From contig OV884060.1 in assembly GCA_930367215.1 (NCBI GenBank), positions 203,983,253 through 204,047,252 on the forward strand: a DNA stretch of 64,000 nucleotides, read 5' to 3'. The notes under the pieces were generated by a model. The model was not told where the DNA came from. It did no database searches and saw nothing but the letters and a program-made list of their open reading frames with translations. Shown in pieces: positions 58,201 to 61,332 of this stretch; position 1 is the stretch's first letter, and every line of letters begins with the position of its first letter. The DNA comes from Pollenia angustigena. Its lineage: Eukaryota; Arthropoda; Insecta; Diptera; Polleniidae. Position numbers and translations under genes: made by a program.

Positions 58201-59832
58201 ATCGTGAATACGTAAACAGAGAAAACCATTGCCATGATCAATGCAACTTAAATAGTTAAAATGGAAAAGAAAAAAGATTTAATATCAAAACAAATAATTA
58301 CACGATATTGAAAGTGAGAAGAAACGGTCACATTCAACAAATATTTAGCGAAAAAAATGTGACTTATCAAAGAAATTTTTGGTCAGAAATTTAAAAAATC
58401 TTTAATATGTTAATTCAAAATTCAATAAAAAAAAATAATAAGATTTGATTCCATAAGATACCGGAAAAGCAATTCTCTAAGCAAAAACAAATTTGTTCAA
58501 TATTACAAATAAACTTACTTAAAATCATCCGACTCCTTTATTAATTCACCATTGCGACTCCACAGATACGTATACGGCATATTCGTTTTAATTTCAAAAC
58601 ACAAATCAATCGTATCACCTTCGCAGTTTTCCATTTCATTTGGCAGGGGCTGGACAATTTCGCAAATGGTCTTAGGAGATTGTTCAAGTTCATCCGCTGT
58701 TAAAAACGTAACCACTGTTGATGTGACAATGGGTTCATGTTCATGACCCTCTATTATACAGGTATAAATACCCTCATCATCTTTGGTAACATCGGAAACG
58801 AATAAAAATGCCTCTTCTTGTAATAGGTCAATGTGAACACGCTCATTTACTTGCAATTCCAAACCATTATGATAGAATTTACACGAAGGTACTGAAGAGC
58901 CCCTAAATCCCGCAGCTAAAGCCATACGACCGCCGATTGCTGTCGAAGGACCCATTATACGTCTGTGCAGAAAACTTCTGCGTTTTGAGGAAGAGGCACG
59001 AACACTTCTTGCTGAAGGAGATTTTGAATAGCGTGAACTTTTGATTACATCAAGACGAGCTGTGGCCTCTATGCGGCCATAATCGTTTTCCAATGTGATC
59101 CGATAAAGACCAGCATCTTCAAAGGTGACTTCCTCAATTTCCAAATAACGCAAATCGTTAACTTCTTTCACCGCTATGCGGGTGGTTGGTGTCACAATTA
59201 TACCTTCCTTATCCCAGGTGGCCCAAGGCATCGGATGGCCGGTAATGGCACATTGGAAGCAAACACTATCACCCTCCTCTACAACACGACTATTCGGAAT
59301 GGCTAAAAATTTCGGTGCTGAAATTGCTTGACGTCCATCAACCAAACAACGGCCCCCACCACTACTGCTGCTGCGTGGTTCACTAATGTCAATTATGGAA
59401 TTGCGATAAGATAAACGTCGTGTGGGTGAGAAGCTTCTGCTGGGTGTAGAACGTGGTGTTGACAGAGGGGTTGAGGTAGCCGATAGGAAACCGGTGGGAC
59501 GTGTTAGTTGTCTGTTTAACATATTCTCCTTTTCTTCGGGTACATCTACAATTATACAGGCTGACGATAATGTGCGTCCTATGTTATTTTTGGCTATGCA
59601 AGTATATTCGCCTTCATCTTCAGGATAAACACGTGGTATTCTAAGTGTGGCCTTGATGCCATCATAAGTCATTTCAAAATCTTTGCCACTGGGTAAAACA
59701 CGTCCATCTTTTTCCCAAATAATGACAGGTTCGGGCAAACCCTCGACATGAGCCTCTAAGGTTATGGCATCACCATCGCAGCAACGTAAGTTGCGTAAAT
59801 GGCGTATAAAGCGCGGCAAAGTTTCGACATTT
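12996..59832 (-). CDS. Strn-Mlck: Stretchin / myosin light chain kinase (3' part, 10 exons)
   Basis: Giant muscle Ser/Thr kinase of the titin/MLCK family, expected on the myofibril, where MLCKs phosphorylate myosin regulatory light chain under Ca2+/calmodulin. Exons on the minus strand: 59832-58519, 58246-57922, 36665-36303, 19994-19720, 19641-19418, 15510-15228, 15159-14818, 14762-14480, 14163-13296, 13219-12996. All introns are GT-AG and phases agree, giving 1499 whole residues. Order: about six Ig domains (residues 5-716), one Fn3 (718-815), kinase (851-1110), calmodulin-binding segment (about 1127-1148), Ser-rich tail. Kinase marks are GKGRFGVV, Lys881, HLDLKPEN with catalytic Asp973, DFG at 993 and GTPEFIPPE. 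RRKWQ|KTGNAIRALGR matches the vertebrate MLCK calmodulin site. Projectin and Unc-89 are less likely because they lack this calmodulin site. The 5' end lies outside the window. Confidence 0.93.
13296..14163 (-). CDS. Strn-Mlck: Strn-Mlck exon i: CaM site and Ser-rich tail
   Basis: Acceptor TATTCAG, donor AAAC|GTAATT. Residues 1137-1425. It opens with KTGNAIRALGRMANL, the second half of the calmodulin-binding helix. Low-complexity tail follows, with acidic LHEEDDDFS, a Ser/Cys block (SQCSERSDSGYSECSNCS) and Lys-rich stretches such as IQMRKKSLENS. I see no further folded domain. The Ser-Gly-Tyr-Ser block is plausibly a phosphorylation or docking region (inference). Confidence 0.92.
14480..14762 (-). 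CDS. Strn-Mlck: Strn-Mlck exon h: kinase C-lobe and start of CaM site
   Basis: Acceptor CGTTTAAG, donor CAA|GTAAGT. Residues 1043-1136. LSGLSPFMGD begins helix G; KDFISNLLVHRKEERWTAEE and PWLK mark the kinase end. The KLKKFIIRRKWQ at the exon end is the first half of the calmodulin-binding, autoinhibitory segment. Confidence 0.95.
14818..15159 (-). CDS. Strn-Mlck: Strn-Mlck exon g: kinase catalytic loop
   Basis: Acceptor TATCTTTAG, donor GTAAGTA. Residues 929-1041. ITGGELFERVVADD is the MLCK/titin-kinase segment after the hinge. HLDLKPEN gives catalytic Asp973; Leu replaces Arg of the usual HRD, as is normal in MLCK-family kinases. DFG is at 993-995, GTPEFIPPE is the activation-segment end, and DMWSVGVICYVL is helix F. 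The kinase looks catalytically competent. Confidence 0.95.
15228..15510 (-). CDS. Strn-Mlck: Strn-Mlck exon f: kinase N-lobe
   Basis: Acceptor TCCATTACAG, donor GTGAGTA. Residues 835-927. It holds the glycine-rich loop GKGRFGVV (858-865), the ATP-binding Lys881 in AAKII, the helix C segment KVQEEISIMKSL, and the hinge IVMVMEY split over the junction. The lead-in GGEFRERFEVLEELG is typical of this kinase. All N-lobe catalytic elements are present. Confidence 0.95.
15511..15853. other. Intron sequence, nothing recognised
   Basis: Start of the 3907-base intron between exons e and f (in genomic order). AT-rich, with no motif I can name. Confidence 0.5.
15854..16532 (+). repeat. Dispersed repeat family A, copy 2
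   Basis: Starts CAAGTAAGAAAGTATAGTCGG and ends GTGTGGGTATAATT. Close to copy 1 over its full length, but lacking about 40 bases in the middle and most of the CCAG tract. Confidence 0.82.
16538..16760 (+). repeat. Imperfect minisatellite TTCTCAATTTCAA
   Basis: About nine degenerate units of roughly 24 bases on the theme TTCTCAATTTCAATTGGAA. It lies in the intron upstream of the kinase exons. Confidence 0.7.
16975..18030. mobile_element. Foldback element with very long inverted arms
   Basis: The left half is mirrored by the right half almost to the centre. Pairs include ATAATCTCCCGTGAGCTAAA / TTTAGCTCAAGGGAGATAAT, ATTTTTTGTCCGATTTTCAT / ATGAAAATCGGACAATAAAT and AACTGCACTGTCTTAC / GTAAGACAGTGTAGTT, ending in TGTGACATTTTATT / AATAAAATGTCACA around an A-run at 17540. 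No ORF. Confidence 0.75.
18139..19155 (+). repeat. Dispersed repeat family B, copy 1
   Basis: Begins ACAAGTTAGAGTGCTATATT with the palindrome ATTCGGCTGTGCCGAAT and GATACCCTTCACC. Ends TTATTGTGGTGGAGGGTATAAT. Inside are imperfect repeats of the theme GTTTATATGGGGCCTAGGGT, and a CAGACGGA microsatellite near 18985. A longer copy is at 48663-50394. Confidence 0.8.
19418..19641 (-). CDS. Strn-Mlck: Strn-Mlck exon e: end of Fn3
   Basis: Acceptor ATACCCCAG, donor GAAG|GTAAGA. Residues 760-833. IIEMQELLP is the Fn3 C' strand, and LKPLCTYRFRVRAENVHGRSEPG is the Fn3 F-G signature. A 78-base intron separates it from exon d. The last base pairs with the next exon to encode Asp834, which begins the linker to the kinase. 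Confidence 0.92.
19720..19994 (-). CDS. Strn-Mlck: Strn-Mlck exon d: end of Ig6, start of Fn3
   Basis: A T-rich acceptor tract ending TTTAG precedes it; the donor is GTAAATA. Residues 668-758 and part of 759. SVLQISDIVTDDSGKYTVEV is a classic I-set E-F strand run, with V in place of the F-strand Cys. GPPEPPSGKP then opens the Fn3 domain, followed by ISIAWCGPPYDGGCMITGF, the Fn3 B-C strands with their conserved Trp. Confidence 0.92.
19995..21299. other. Intron sequence, nothing recognised
   Basis: First part of the 16.3-kb intron between exons c and d. AT-rich with homopolymer runs (T at 20040, A at 20846). No element ends or coding similarity seen. Confidence 0.5.
21300..23432 (-). pseudogene. 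Jockey/CR1-type LINE, 5'-truncated
   Basis: Minus-strand remnant of a non-LTR retrotransposon. It begins in the endonuclease C-terminus (HLVQPVNEPTHIP, NTLDLFLTSQPDK then a stop, NADHNIIF; 23400-23230). The RT follows: DINKSPGPDGV, NVQPITKRG, NPENYRPIAI, then a frame change to HLNSGVPQGSVISPTLF and catalytic SFADDSS. The C-terminal domain to 21352 has KMEYNSHIWAG and RMWNRLPAEVF. At least three frame breaks or stops make it inactive. FADD replaces the usual YADD. Confidence 0.88.
23446..23634. mobile_element. Small MITE at the LINE border
   Basis: AAAGTGACCTCA near the left end is mirrored by TGAGGTCACTTT near the right end, about 190 bp apart, starting just beyond the truncated LINE 5' end. 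The target duplication is unclear. Confidence 0.55.
24424..25050. repeat. Cluster of TIR repeats with CAAT/ATTGC motifs
   Basis: CTGGGTCTCCACGTAGCAA-type ends occur at 24430 and 24614. Their complements (TTGCTACGTGGAGAACCGG) end at 24836 and 24960. TAAGAGCAATCATTGCGCAA is repeated at 24840 and 24962. This looks like one MITE family duplicated in tandem by nested insertion. Confidence 0.6.
25365..25670. mobile_element. MITE with TAA duplication (family also at 38639)
   Basis: Ends AGCGGCCCATACACCTGC and the complement AGCGGCTCATACACTTGC, flanked by TAA on both sides. A second copy at 38639-39338 carries another element inside it. Confidence 0.82.
25846..26135. mobile_element. MITE with inverted ends GAGGGAGTTTACACGGTGTC
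   Basis: About 35 bp of near-perfect inverted termini continuing into CAGACATGTC, with ATA on each side. A related internal fragment (GATCGCCTACAAAC ... AAACGTGTTTGT) lies at 59998-60055. Confidence 0.8.
26845..26972. mobile_element. Hairpin MITE with TAA duplication
   Basis: TGTGCTGTTTTCACAACACA mirrored by its near-complement at 26952-26972, with paired AGTAAAATTTATATG inside. TAA flanks both ends. Confidence 0.8.
27022..27231. mobile_element. MITE with 3-bp TSD, second family copy
   Basis: GGGCCTGTTCGTAAATGCAT and its complement, flanked by GAT. Same terminal family as 4071-4279, but the interior is different in sequence. Confidence 0.82.
27411..27569 (+). pseudogene. Unidentified protein fragment in a DNA transposon
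   Basis: 52 codons from ATG, including EDYKELLHLILIFLGDRS and ASRAIYQARWMKKIAYSLKY, look protein-like rather than random. A further stretch in another frame (about 27690-27810: PIDIISLKDNYKIINVAVAS) may belong to the same gene. It lies between the inverted arms of 26492-28664, so it may be the remnant of that element's own gene. I do not recognise the family with certainty. Confidence 0.4.
28743..30167. mobile_element. hAT-type element, non-autonomous
   Basis: Ends CAAGGCAAATTCAACAAGG and the complement CAAGGCGAATTCAACAAGG, flanked by a perfect 8-bp duplication GTATTGTT (28735-28742 and 30168-30175). The termini match the family of the 3861-10975 element. No transposase frame survives in 1425 bp. 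Confidence 0.85.
30176..30716. other. Intron sequence, nothing recognised
   Basis: About 540 bases between two transposable elements. AT-rich, no coding signal or inverted repeats I can support. Confidence 0.45.
30717..31354. mobile_element. TIR element rich in GTCGAC motifs
   Basis: TCACCCCTATT at the left and its complement AATAGGGGTGA at the right. Subterminal blocks repeat GTCGACGTCGA-type sequence at both ends (30733-30760; 31232-31335). No ORF. Probably a MITE; the target duplication is not clear. Confidence 0.65.
31370..32388 (+). repeat. Degenerate tandem repeat array
   Basis: Three or so diverged units with TACTTAATCAGCTCT, GCTACATGGxAAxGCTACTT, AAGAAGTAGCAAACGATT and TTTAAATTGCTCCATTTCGAG-type segments. 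A further copy flanks the hammerhead array on its other side (34500-34700), so that array appears inserted into this repeat. Confidence 0.6.
32389..32812. mobile_element. TIR element with GAAGGCCTTC motifs
   Basis: CCCAGCGGTAA and its complement TTACCGCTGGG at the ends, flanked by TA. The interior repeats AAGGCCT, GAAGGC and CCTTCT many times in both orientations. Confidence 0.65.
32852..32993. mobile_element. Perfect hairpin MITE at the hammerhead array edge
   Basis: Arms of about 45 bp beginning CATAGCGTCTTCACCTGAC are perfectly complementary at 32852-32896 and 32949-32993. TAA flanks both sides. Perfect arms suggest recent insertion. Confidence 0.85.
33139..33190 (+). ncRNA. Hammerhead ribozyme (type I), family 2
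   Basis: Stem I AGGUUUC with GAGGCUU (7 bp with wobbles), CUGAUGA 33146-33152, stem II GCUGG/CCGGC with a 9-nt loop, GAAA 33172-33175, palindromic stem III AUGCGCAU, A17 at 33183. An outer stem I helix GGAAA/UUUCC follows after a 2-nt bulge. Predicted to cut between 33183 and 33184. Confidence 0.83.
33625..33676 (+). ncRNA. Hammerhead ribozyme (type I), family 2
   Basis: All core and stem bases as in the copy at 33139, 486 bp downstream. Confidence 0.83.
34112..34163 (+). ncRNA. Hammerhead ribozyme (type I), family 2
   Basis: All core and stem bases intact, 487 bp after the previous copy. It is the last intact motif in the array. Confidence 0.83.
34324..34366 (+). ncRNA. Broken hammerhead copy
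   Basis: The 203-bp duplication starts inside the core, giving CTAGATGA instead of CTGATGA and no stem I left strand. Stem II, GAAA and AUGCGCAU remain. Not expected to self-cleave. Confidence 0.7.
34731..35811. mobile_element. TIR element, family C copy 1
   Basis: CGTTTTAACATAATTCGG followed by TACGCTGAATC at the left mirrors the right end at 35771-35812. Subterminal arms GGAGGAGGTTGCACAACATA / TATGTTGTGCAACCTTCTCC also pair. A related copy lies at 50860-51780. Interior blocks TGGGAGC(A/C)CCCCTAA and TTTTATCC(A/C)CCTAGG recur. Confidence 0.65.
35047..35265. mobile_element. MITE with TAA duplication inside family C
   Basis: GGCCCGTTTTCACAACTTAC and its complement, continuing into CGATAGCTAAA, with TAA on both sides. 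The arms also pair at AAAAGTGTTCCATTA and AACTTTACTTTAACC. Confidence 0.85.
35812..36302. other. Intron sequence next to exon c
   Basis: No element ends or coding similarity seen. It contains the donor side of exon c. Confidence 0.45.
36303..36665 (-). CDS. Strn-Mlck: Strn-Mlck exon c: end of Ig5, linker, start of Ig6
   Basis: Acceptor TTTATTACAG, donor GCG|GTAAGT, 363 bases, phase 0 at both ends, residues 547-667. It completes Ig5 (GLRILHINNVTLAHSGEVQL), then a 30-residue linker, then the first half of Ig6 (GGCVRLSIIFEGLPKPQVRWFKA). It is a single exon isolated between introns of 21.3 kb and 16.3 kb. Because it is 0-0 phased it could be skipped without a frameshift, but skipping would break two Ig domains. 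Confidence 0.9.
36666..37155. other. Intron sequence, nothing recognised
   Basis: AT-rich start of the 21.3-kb intron. It holds the acceptor side of exon c and A-rich runs near 36700 and 36900. Confidence 0.45.
37157..37392. mobile_element. Small inverted-repeat element
   Basis: GTATATTTATACCAAGTACATGCAAG near 37159 is mirrored by CTTGCATGTACTTGTAATAAATATAC near 37362-37387. It encloses a 26-base A run. The exact ends are uncertain. Confidence 0.5.
38012..38457. mobile_element. MITE with another MITE inside
   Basis: GCAGCCGTATTCTGTAATTC and the complement GCAGTCGTATTCTGTAATTC form ends of about 36 bp that continue into GCTAAATCTC. It is interrupted by the element at 38206-38398. Confidence 0.75.
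38206..38398. mobile_element. MITE with TAA duplication, nested
   Basis: AGGCCCAAATACA and its complement TGTATTTGGGCCT with TAA on both sides. Its interior resembles 11155-11235. Confidence 0.75.
38463..38566. mobile_element. Short hairpin element
   Basis: CCTGTTTCTCAAAAC and its near-complement GTTTTGAGAAACAAGG about 100 bp apart. Confidence 0.5.
38639..39338. mobile_element. MITE (25365 family) hosting a Tc1-like MITE
   Basis: AGCGGCCCATACACTTGC and the complement, with TAA on both sides. The sequence on each side of 38766-39147 aligns with the 25365-25670 copy, which shows the empty site. Confidence 0.85.
38766..39147. mobile_element. Tc1/mariner-type MITE, nested
   Basis: CACTCATAAAATTAT / complement CACTCAAAATATTAT, with TA on both sides. 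The empty site in the sister MITE at 25365 reads CCTGTAGGAA, consistent with a TA duplication. Confidence 0.78.
39581..39648. repeat. Short inverted repeat
   Basis: ACGACTGTTTGGTAATAGAT and its near-complement ATCTATTACGAAACAGTCGT with a 27-base centre. Probably a very short MITE. Confidence 0.55.
40797..41313 (+). repeat. Dispersed repeat family A, copy 3
   Basis: Starts CAAGTAAGAAAGTATAGTCGG, ends TATTGTGGGTATAATTA. Shorter than copies 1 and 2, with deletions in the middle and before the end. Confidence 0.8.
42062..42300 (+). repeat. Duplicate of 40222-40297, with a MITE inserted
   Basis: TACCAATAAAACAAAATTA...GGGAATAAAAATTTACATTTTCTTA here matches 40223-40280. It then breaks at the MITE (42120-42245) and resumes ATGGACTACAAA, exactly as 40281 continues. 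A local segmental duplication of unknown extent. Confidence 0.75.
42120..42245. mobile_element. MITE with TTA duplication and known empty site
   Basis: GGGCCATTATTATAACTTG and its complement, TTA on both sides. The duplicate at 40222-40297 has TTTTCTTAATGGAC uninterrupted. 126 bp, no coding. Confidence 0.88.
42956..43071. mobile_element. MITE with TTA duplication
   Basis: CTGCCGTATTCATAAAAA and its near-complement, TTA on both sides, 116 bp. Confidence 0.8.
43354..45460 (-). pseudogene. hAT transposase remnant, interrupted
   Basis: Minus strand. The upstream segment (45230-45000) reads NVTFIAFLSDIFKHNNDLNL, KLVWELLTEVKSFLRKLDLF, the central part of ZBED/GTF2IRD2-like hAT transposases. The downstream segment (43632-43354) reads YPELNKLALKLLTLFGSTYI, CKAAFSKINFIKNKFRNRL, the C-terminal dimerisation region. 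A separate element (43714-44923) splits them. The zinc finger and N-terminal half are not seen. Confidence 0.82.
43714..44923. mobile_element. hAT-like element inserted in the hAT remnant
   Basis: TAGAGTTGTCAAA and its complement, flanked by GTAAATGTT (43705-43713 and 44924-44932), 8-9 bp. Subterminal copies of CGAATACTTCGAAAACCGG-type motifs on both sides are typical transposase-binding arrays. No transposase frame. Confidence 0.75.
45461..46660. other. Intron repeats of uncertain type
   Basis: From about 45909, TTCTATATATGTATATAAAA followed by CAAAACGGCTGGGCCGATTT resembles a Helitron-like 5' end. After it come diverged repeats of GACGATTTTTTC and CCCGCCCACTTTTTTCG (46120-46440). No gene. 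Confidence 0.45.
46660..46860 (+). repeat. Partial family A repeat
   Basis: GAGAGGCAGAAATTTTCCCC, CTCCCTTCGTGGT and TTTCATTAAAATCAGTTGG match the middle of family A. Both ends are missing. Confidence 0.7.
46989..47130 (+). repeat. tRNA-derived SINE
   Basis: An A-box-like TAGGCTAGCTGGTAG and a perfect B-box-like GGTTCGATTTCC 40 bases later mimic a tRNA pol III promoter. The flanking GCCCCGG ... CCGGC could pair as an acceptor stem. An unrelated body and a (TA)n tail follow. The tRNA fold is not complete, so I call it a SINE, not a tRNA gene. Confidence 0.6.
47748..48100 (-). mobile_element. Possible Helitron-like 3' end
   Basis: On the minus strand the sequence ends GCGAAGCAGGCAACGGGCCCGCTAG followed by T, a CTAG end with GC-rich palindrome. 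The 5' limit is not seen. Confidence 0.4.
48663..50394 (+). repeat. Dispersed repeat family B, copy 2
   Basis: Starts ACAAGTTAGAGTGCTATATT, ends GTGGTGGAGGGTATAATAAA. Holds about five copies of a 150-bp internal repeat (GTTTATATGGGGCCTAGGGT at about 49319, 49470, 49625, 49780, 49928), more than copy 1. Confidence 0.82.
50686..50788. repeat. Hairpin element
   Basis: GTTGTCGTAAACGAATAAGT and its near-complement ACTTAGTCGCTTACGACAAC about 100 bp apart. Confidence 0.6.
50860..51780 (+). repeat. Family C repeat, copy 2
   Basis: GGAGGAGGTTGCACAACATA, CTAATTTTTTGCAGACA, GGAGCCCCCCTAAGGGGTGG and GACCCATCTAGGAGCATCCTA match the 34731-35811 element in order. An internal inverted repeat folds CTAGGAGCATCCTAGG onto 51630-51650. 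The termini are not both preserved. Confidence 0.65.
52117..52413 (-). pseudogene. Possible hAT-type dimerisation fragment
   Basis: Minus-strand frame with SVPIFNACLERDFSINNGIK and MQYEILEALLRIN, resembling the ERxFSxxN block of hAT C-termini. Short and isolated; no other transposase part adjoins. Confidence 0.45.
52393..53952. mobile_element. TIR element with repeated GTCACGTACG motif
   Basis: CATATGGGCATTTCCATG at the left and its complement at 53933-53950. The interior has six copies of (T)GTCACG(T/A)ACG, at about 52760, 52926, 53551, 53564, 53750 and 53919. A nested family A fragment sits in reverse at 53424-53472. No intact ORF. Confidence 0.6.
53424..53472 (-). repeat. Family A 5'-end fragment, reversed
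   Basis: GTGTAGGGTATCATATGGAC and GGGCTTGACCGACTATACA are the complement of the family A start. Upstream 53080-53400 may be its degraded body. Confidence 0.65.
53955..54090 (+). repeat. ATCCCCA-rich low-complexity tract
   Basis: Repeated CCCCA/ATCCCC (and GGGGAT) every 10-20 bases, with short inverted pairs such as CCCCAGGGG and ATCCCC/GGGGAT. Confidence 0.5.
54883..55065. mobile_element. Hairpin MITE
   Basis: AGGCTCAGTTAGCCGGGA and its complement, then TAACAGTAAC / GTTACTGTTA. About 183 bp. Confidence 0.7.
55288..55545 (+). mobile_element. Partial pogo-like MITE
   Basis: Starts CAGTACTTTTCGTTTATAGT like 60481-60990 and follows its first 250 bases. The right terminus is missing. Confidence 0.65.
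56145..56535. mobile_element. MITE (family also at 61805)
   Basis: AATTGAAGCACAGCCGCGAA and its complement at the ends. The interior matches 61805-62196 in opposite orientation at near-equal length (391 vs 392 bp). Confidence 0.8.
56979..57098. mobile_element. Hairpin MITE with TAA duplication
   Basis: GTCCCCTTTTACAATGTGGC continues into AAGTGAAAGGCAGACAG and is mirrored on the right arm. TAA flanks both ends. Confidence 0.82.
57412..57668 (-). repeat. Short family B copy, reversed
   Basis: TATACCCTTCACC..GGTATATAACTT at the left, and GATTCGGCACAGCCGAATATAGC then CACTCTTACTTGTT at the right, are the complement of the family B termini, with a much reduced interior (257 bp). Confidence 0.78.
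57922..58246 (-). CDS. Strn-Mlck: Strn-Mlck exon b: end of Ig4, start of Ig5
   Basis: Acceptor CTATTTAAG, donor ACG|GTAAGT. The exon supplies residues 439-546. It completes Ig4 through LDSGCYNC, the F-strand signature, and opens Ig5 (ATFCARVF ... VYWFVCG). It ends in phase 0 within Ig5. The next exon supplies the matching strands LRILHINNV and GEVQLVV, so the domain is continuous across the 21.3-kb intron. Confidence 0.9.
58519..59832 (-). CDS. Strn-Mlck: Strn-Mlck exon a: Ig1-Ig3 and start of Ig4
   Basis: Acceptor TTCTTTTAG precedes the exon and donor GTAAGTT follows it. It starts with one base that completes an upstream codon and ends two bases into an Asn codon. Ig1 (residues 5-96) has the core Trp (IIWEKDG) and YTC, but Ala replaces the usual B-strand Cys (TLEAHVEG). 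A Ser/Thr/Pro/Arg-rich linker (97-170) follows. Ig2 (172-263) has WDKEG but YRI in place of YxC. After a basic Ser/Arg linker comes a shorter Ig3 (about 300-377, YTCIIEG). Ig4 begins near 390. The missing Cys residues are common in intracellular I-set domains, which do not form disulphides. The linkers may be phosphorylated (inference). Confidence 0.92.
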
Positions 59833-60480
59833 CTAAAAGAAGAGAAAAAATGCAATAATTACGAATGTGAAAGAAAATCTTTATTGGTATTATAAATATG
59901 TTAGTTTGTAAAAAATCTCCGTAAGGCCGCTATTGCGCCAAAAAAACATTTTCGAGGGGGCATTTGTATGTGAGCCAAGACTTTCTTCTCAAACGCGATC
60001 GCCTACAAACAACACAAACGTGTTTGTAAGATATGTCTAAAAAGACATCGTTTAAATGCCGCCATAAACTTAAACAATTTTATTCATACAACTTATACAA
60101 AAATGGACGAAAACTCGCTTACAAACAATTAAAATTAATTTATGGTGCCGCGCCCATTTCTTCAAGCCAGCCTCCTTTTTTTTTGGAATGTCTTATAGTG
60201 ATATCGCAGCTATTTATAATAAATTTTTTTAACTTTTACAGTCAATACTAACGAATCGGAATTATTTTTCCAGTGTTGTAAAATTTCGATTCGTTCAGTA
60301 TCGACTGAAATAATAAGATATTGAGTTGCTTTCGAATCGAGAAAGTACTCGATCACGACTGCCAGAACCAGGCCCCAGTAACAGTAAAAGTTAAAAAATG
60401 TTTCTTCTACCGTTCTTCAAATATAAAGTAATGTATTTTGTGCTTAACCCACTTCTTTTACTGCTTCAATTCTCTAAATA
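59833..60480. other. Intron upstream of the first exon seen
   Basis: Contains a fragment related to the MITE at 25846 (59998-60055). No coding signal. Confidence 0.5.
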
Positions 60481-60990
60481 CAGTACTTTTCGTTTATAGT
60501 CACTACGCTTATAGTCACATTAGCGATATAGTCCATTTTATCTGTTTATTTTGCCGCTATAAGTTAATTTAATATAAAGTATTAACGTTATTTAGCGATA
60601 TAAGCACATTTACCATATATGCCATTTATTAACAGTGGTCCAAGGGAAAAGTAAAGCAAATTAATGGCGTTATAGTCACATTAGCAAAATTGTCATCAAC
60701 TCTCTACTCGTAAAATATTAGTTTTTGCCGTTGGTATCAGTTATGAAATATCTTGTTATTATTTTAACTATTTTTTATAAAGTATGCAACTCTGTTGTAA
60801 AACCATAAGCCTTATGTCGGTGTAATTTATATGAATTTTTTATTTCAATTATTCACATAACTTGATTATATTCGAATTCGGTTATATGCGCCATAGTGGT
60901 ATATAAGTGAATTAGGCTTATATTTAAATTAGCGATATAGTCCACGTTTTGCCTGCAACTAAAGGATGTGACTATAAGCGAAAAGTACTG
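60481..60990. mobile_element. pogo/Tc1-like MITE
   Basis: CAGTACTTTTCGTTTATAGT and complement CAGTACTTTTCGCTTATAGT, flanked by TA on both sides. 510 bp, no transposase. The CAGTA..TTCGCTTA terminus is pogo-like. Confidence 0.82.
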
Positions 60991-61332
60991 TATACCGAAA
61001 GCCCGTTTTTTTTGAGAGGCAATTTTTTTTAAAAAGATTGGTTATTAATCACCAATATGCAAGTACCTCATTTGAAAACTTTGGCTTTTGCCGGTGTCCA
61101 AATTTACAGAAAAAACCCACAACAAGGTATTTGTGGGTAAAAGTAGAGGCAGTCGTGGTTTTTGGTTCATATTTCAGCCATTTATGGACCTATTTAGCTT
61201 AATTTCAATAGAAAACAATATGTTATATAAGTAAACATATAACAACATAGTCCTCATCATTTCTAGGGTCTTCGCAAAACCCATTTAAACATAAATTTCG
61301 CTACTCATAAGGACTCAGAATATATACATATA

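Noticed and set aside
12996..59832. Gene identity as projectin (bent) or Unc-89
   Set aside because: Those have long Fn3-Ig arrays or two kinases and lack the RRKWQ-KTGNAIRALGR calmodulin site seen here right after the kinase.
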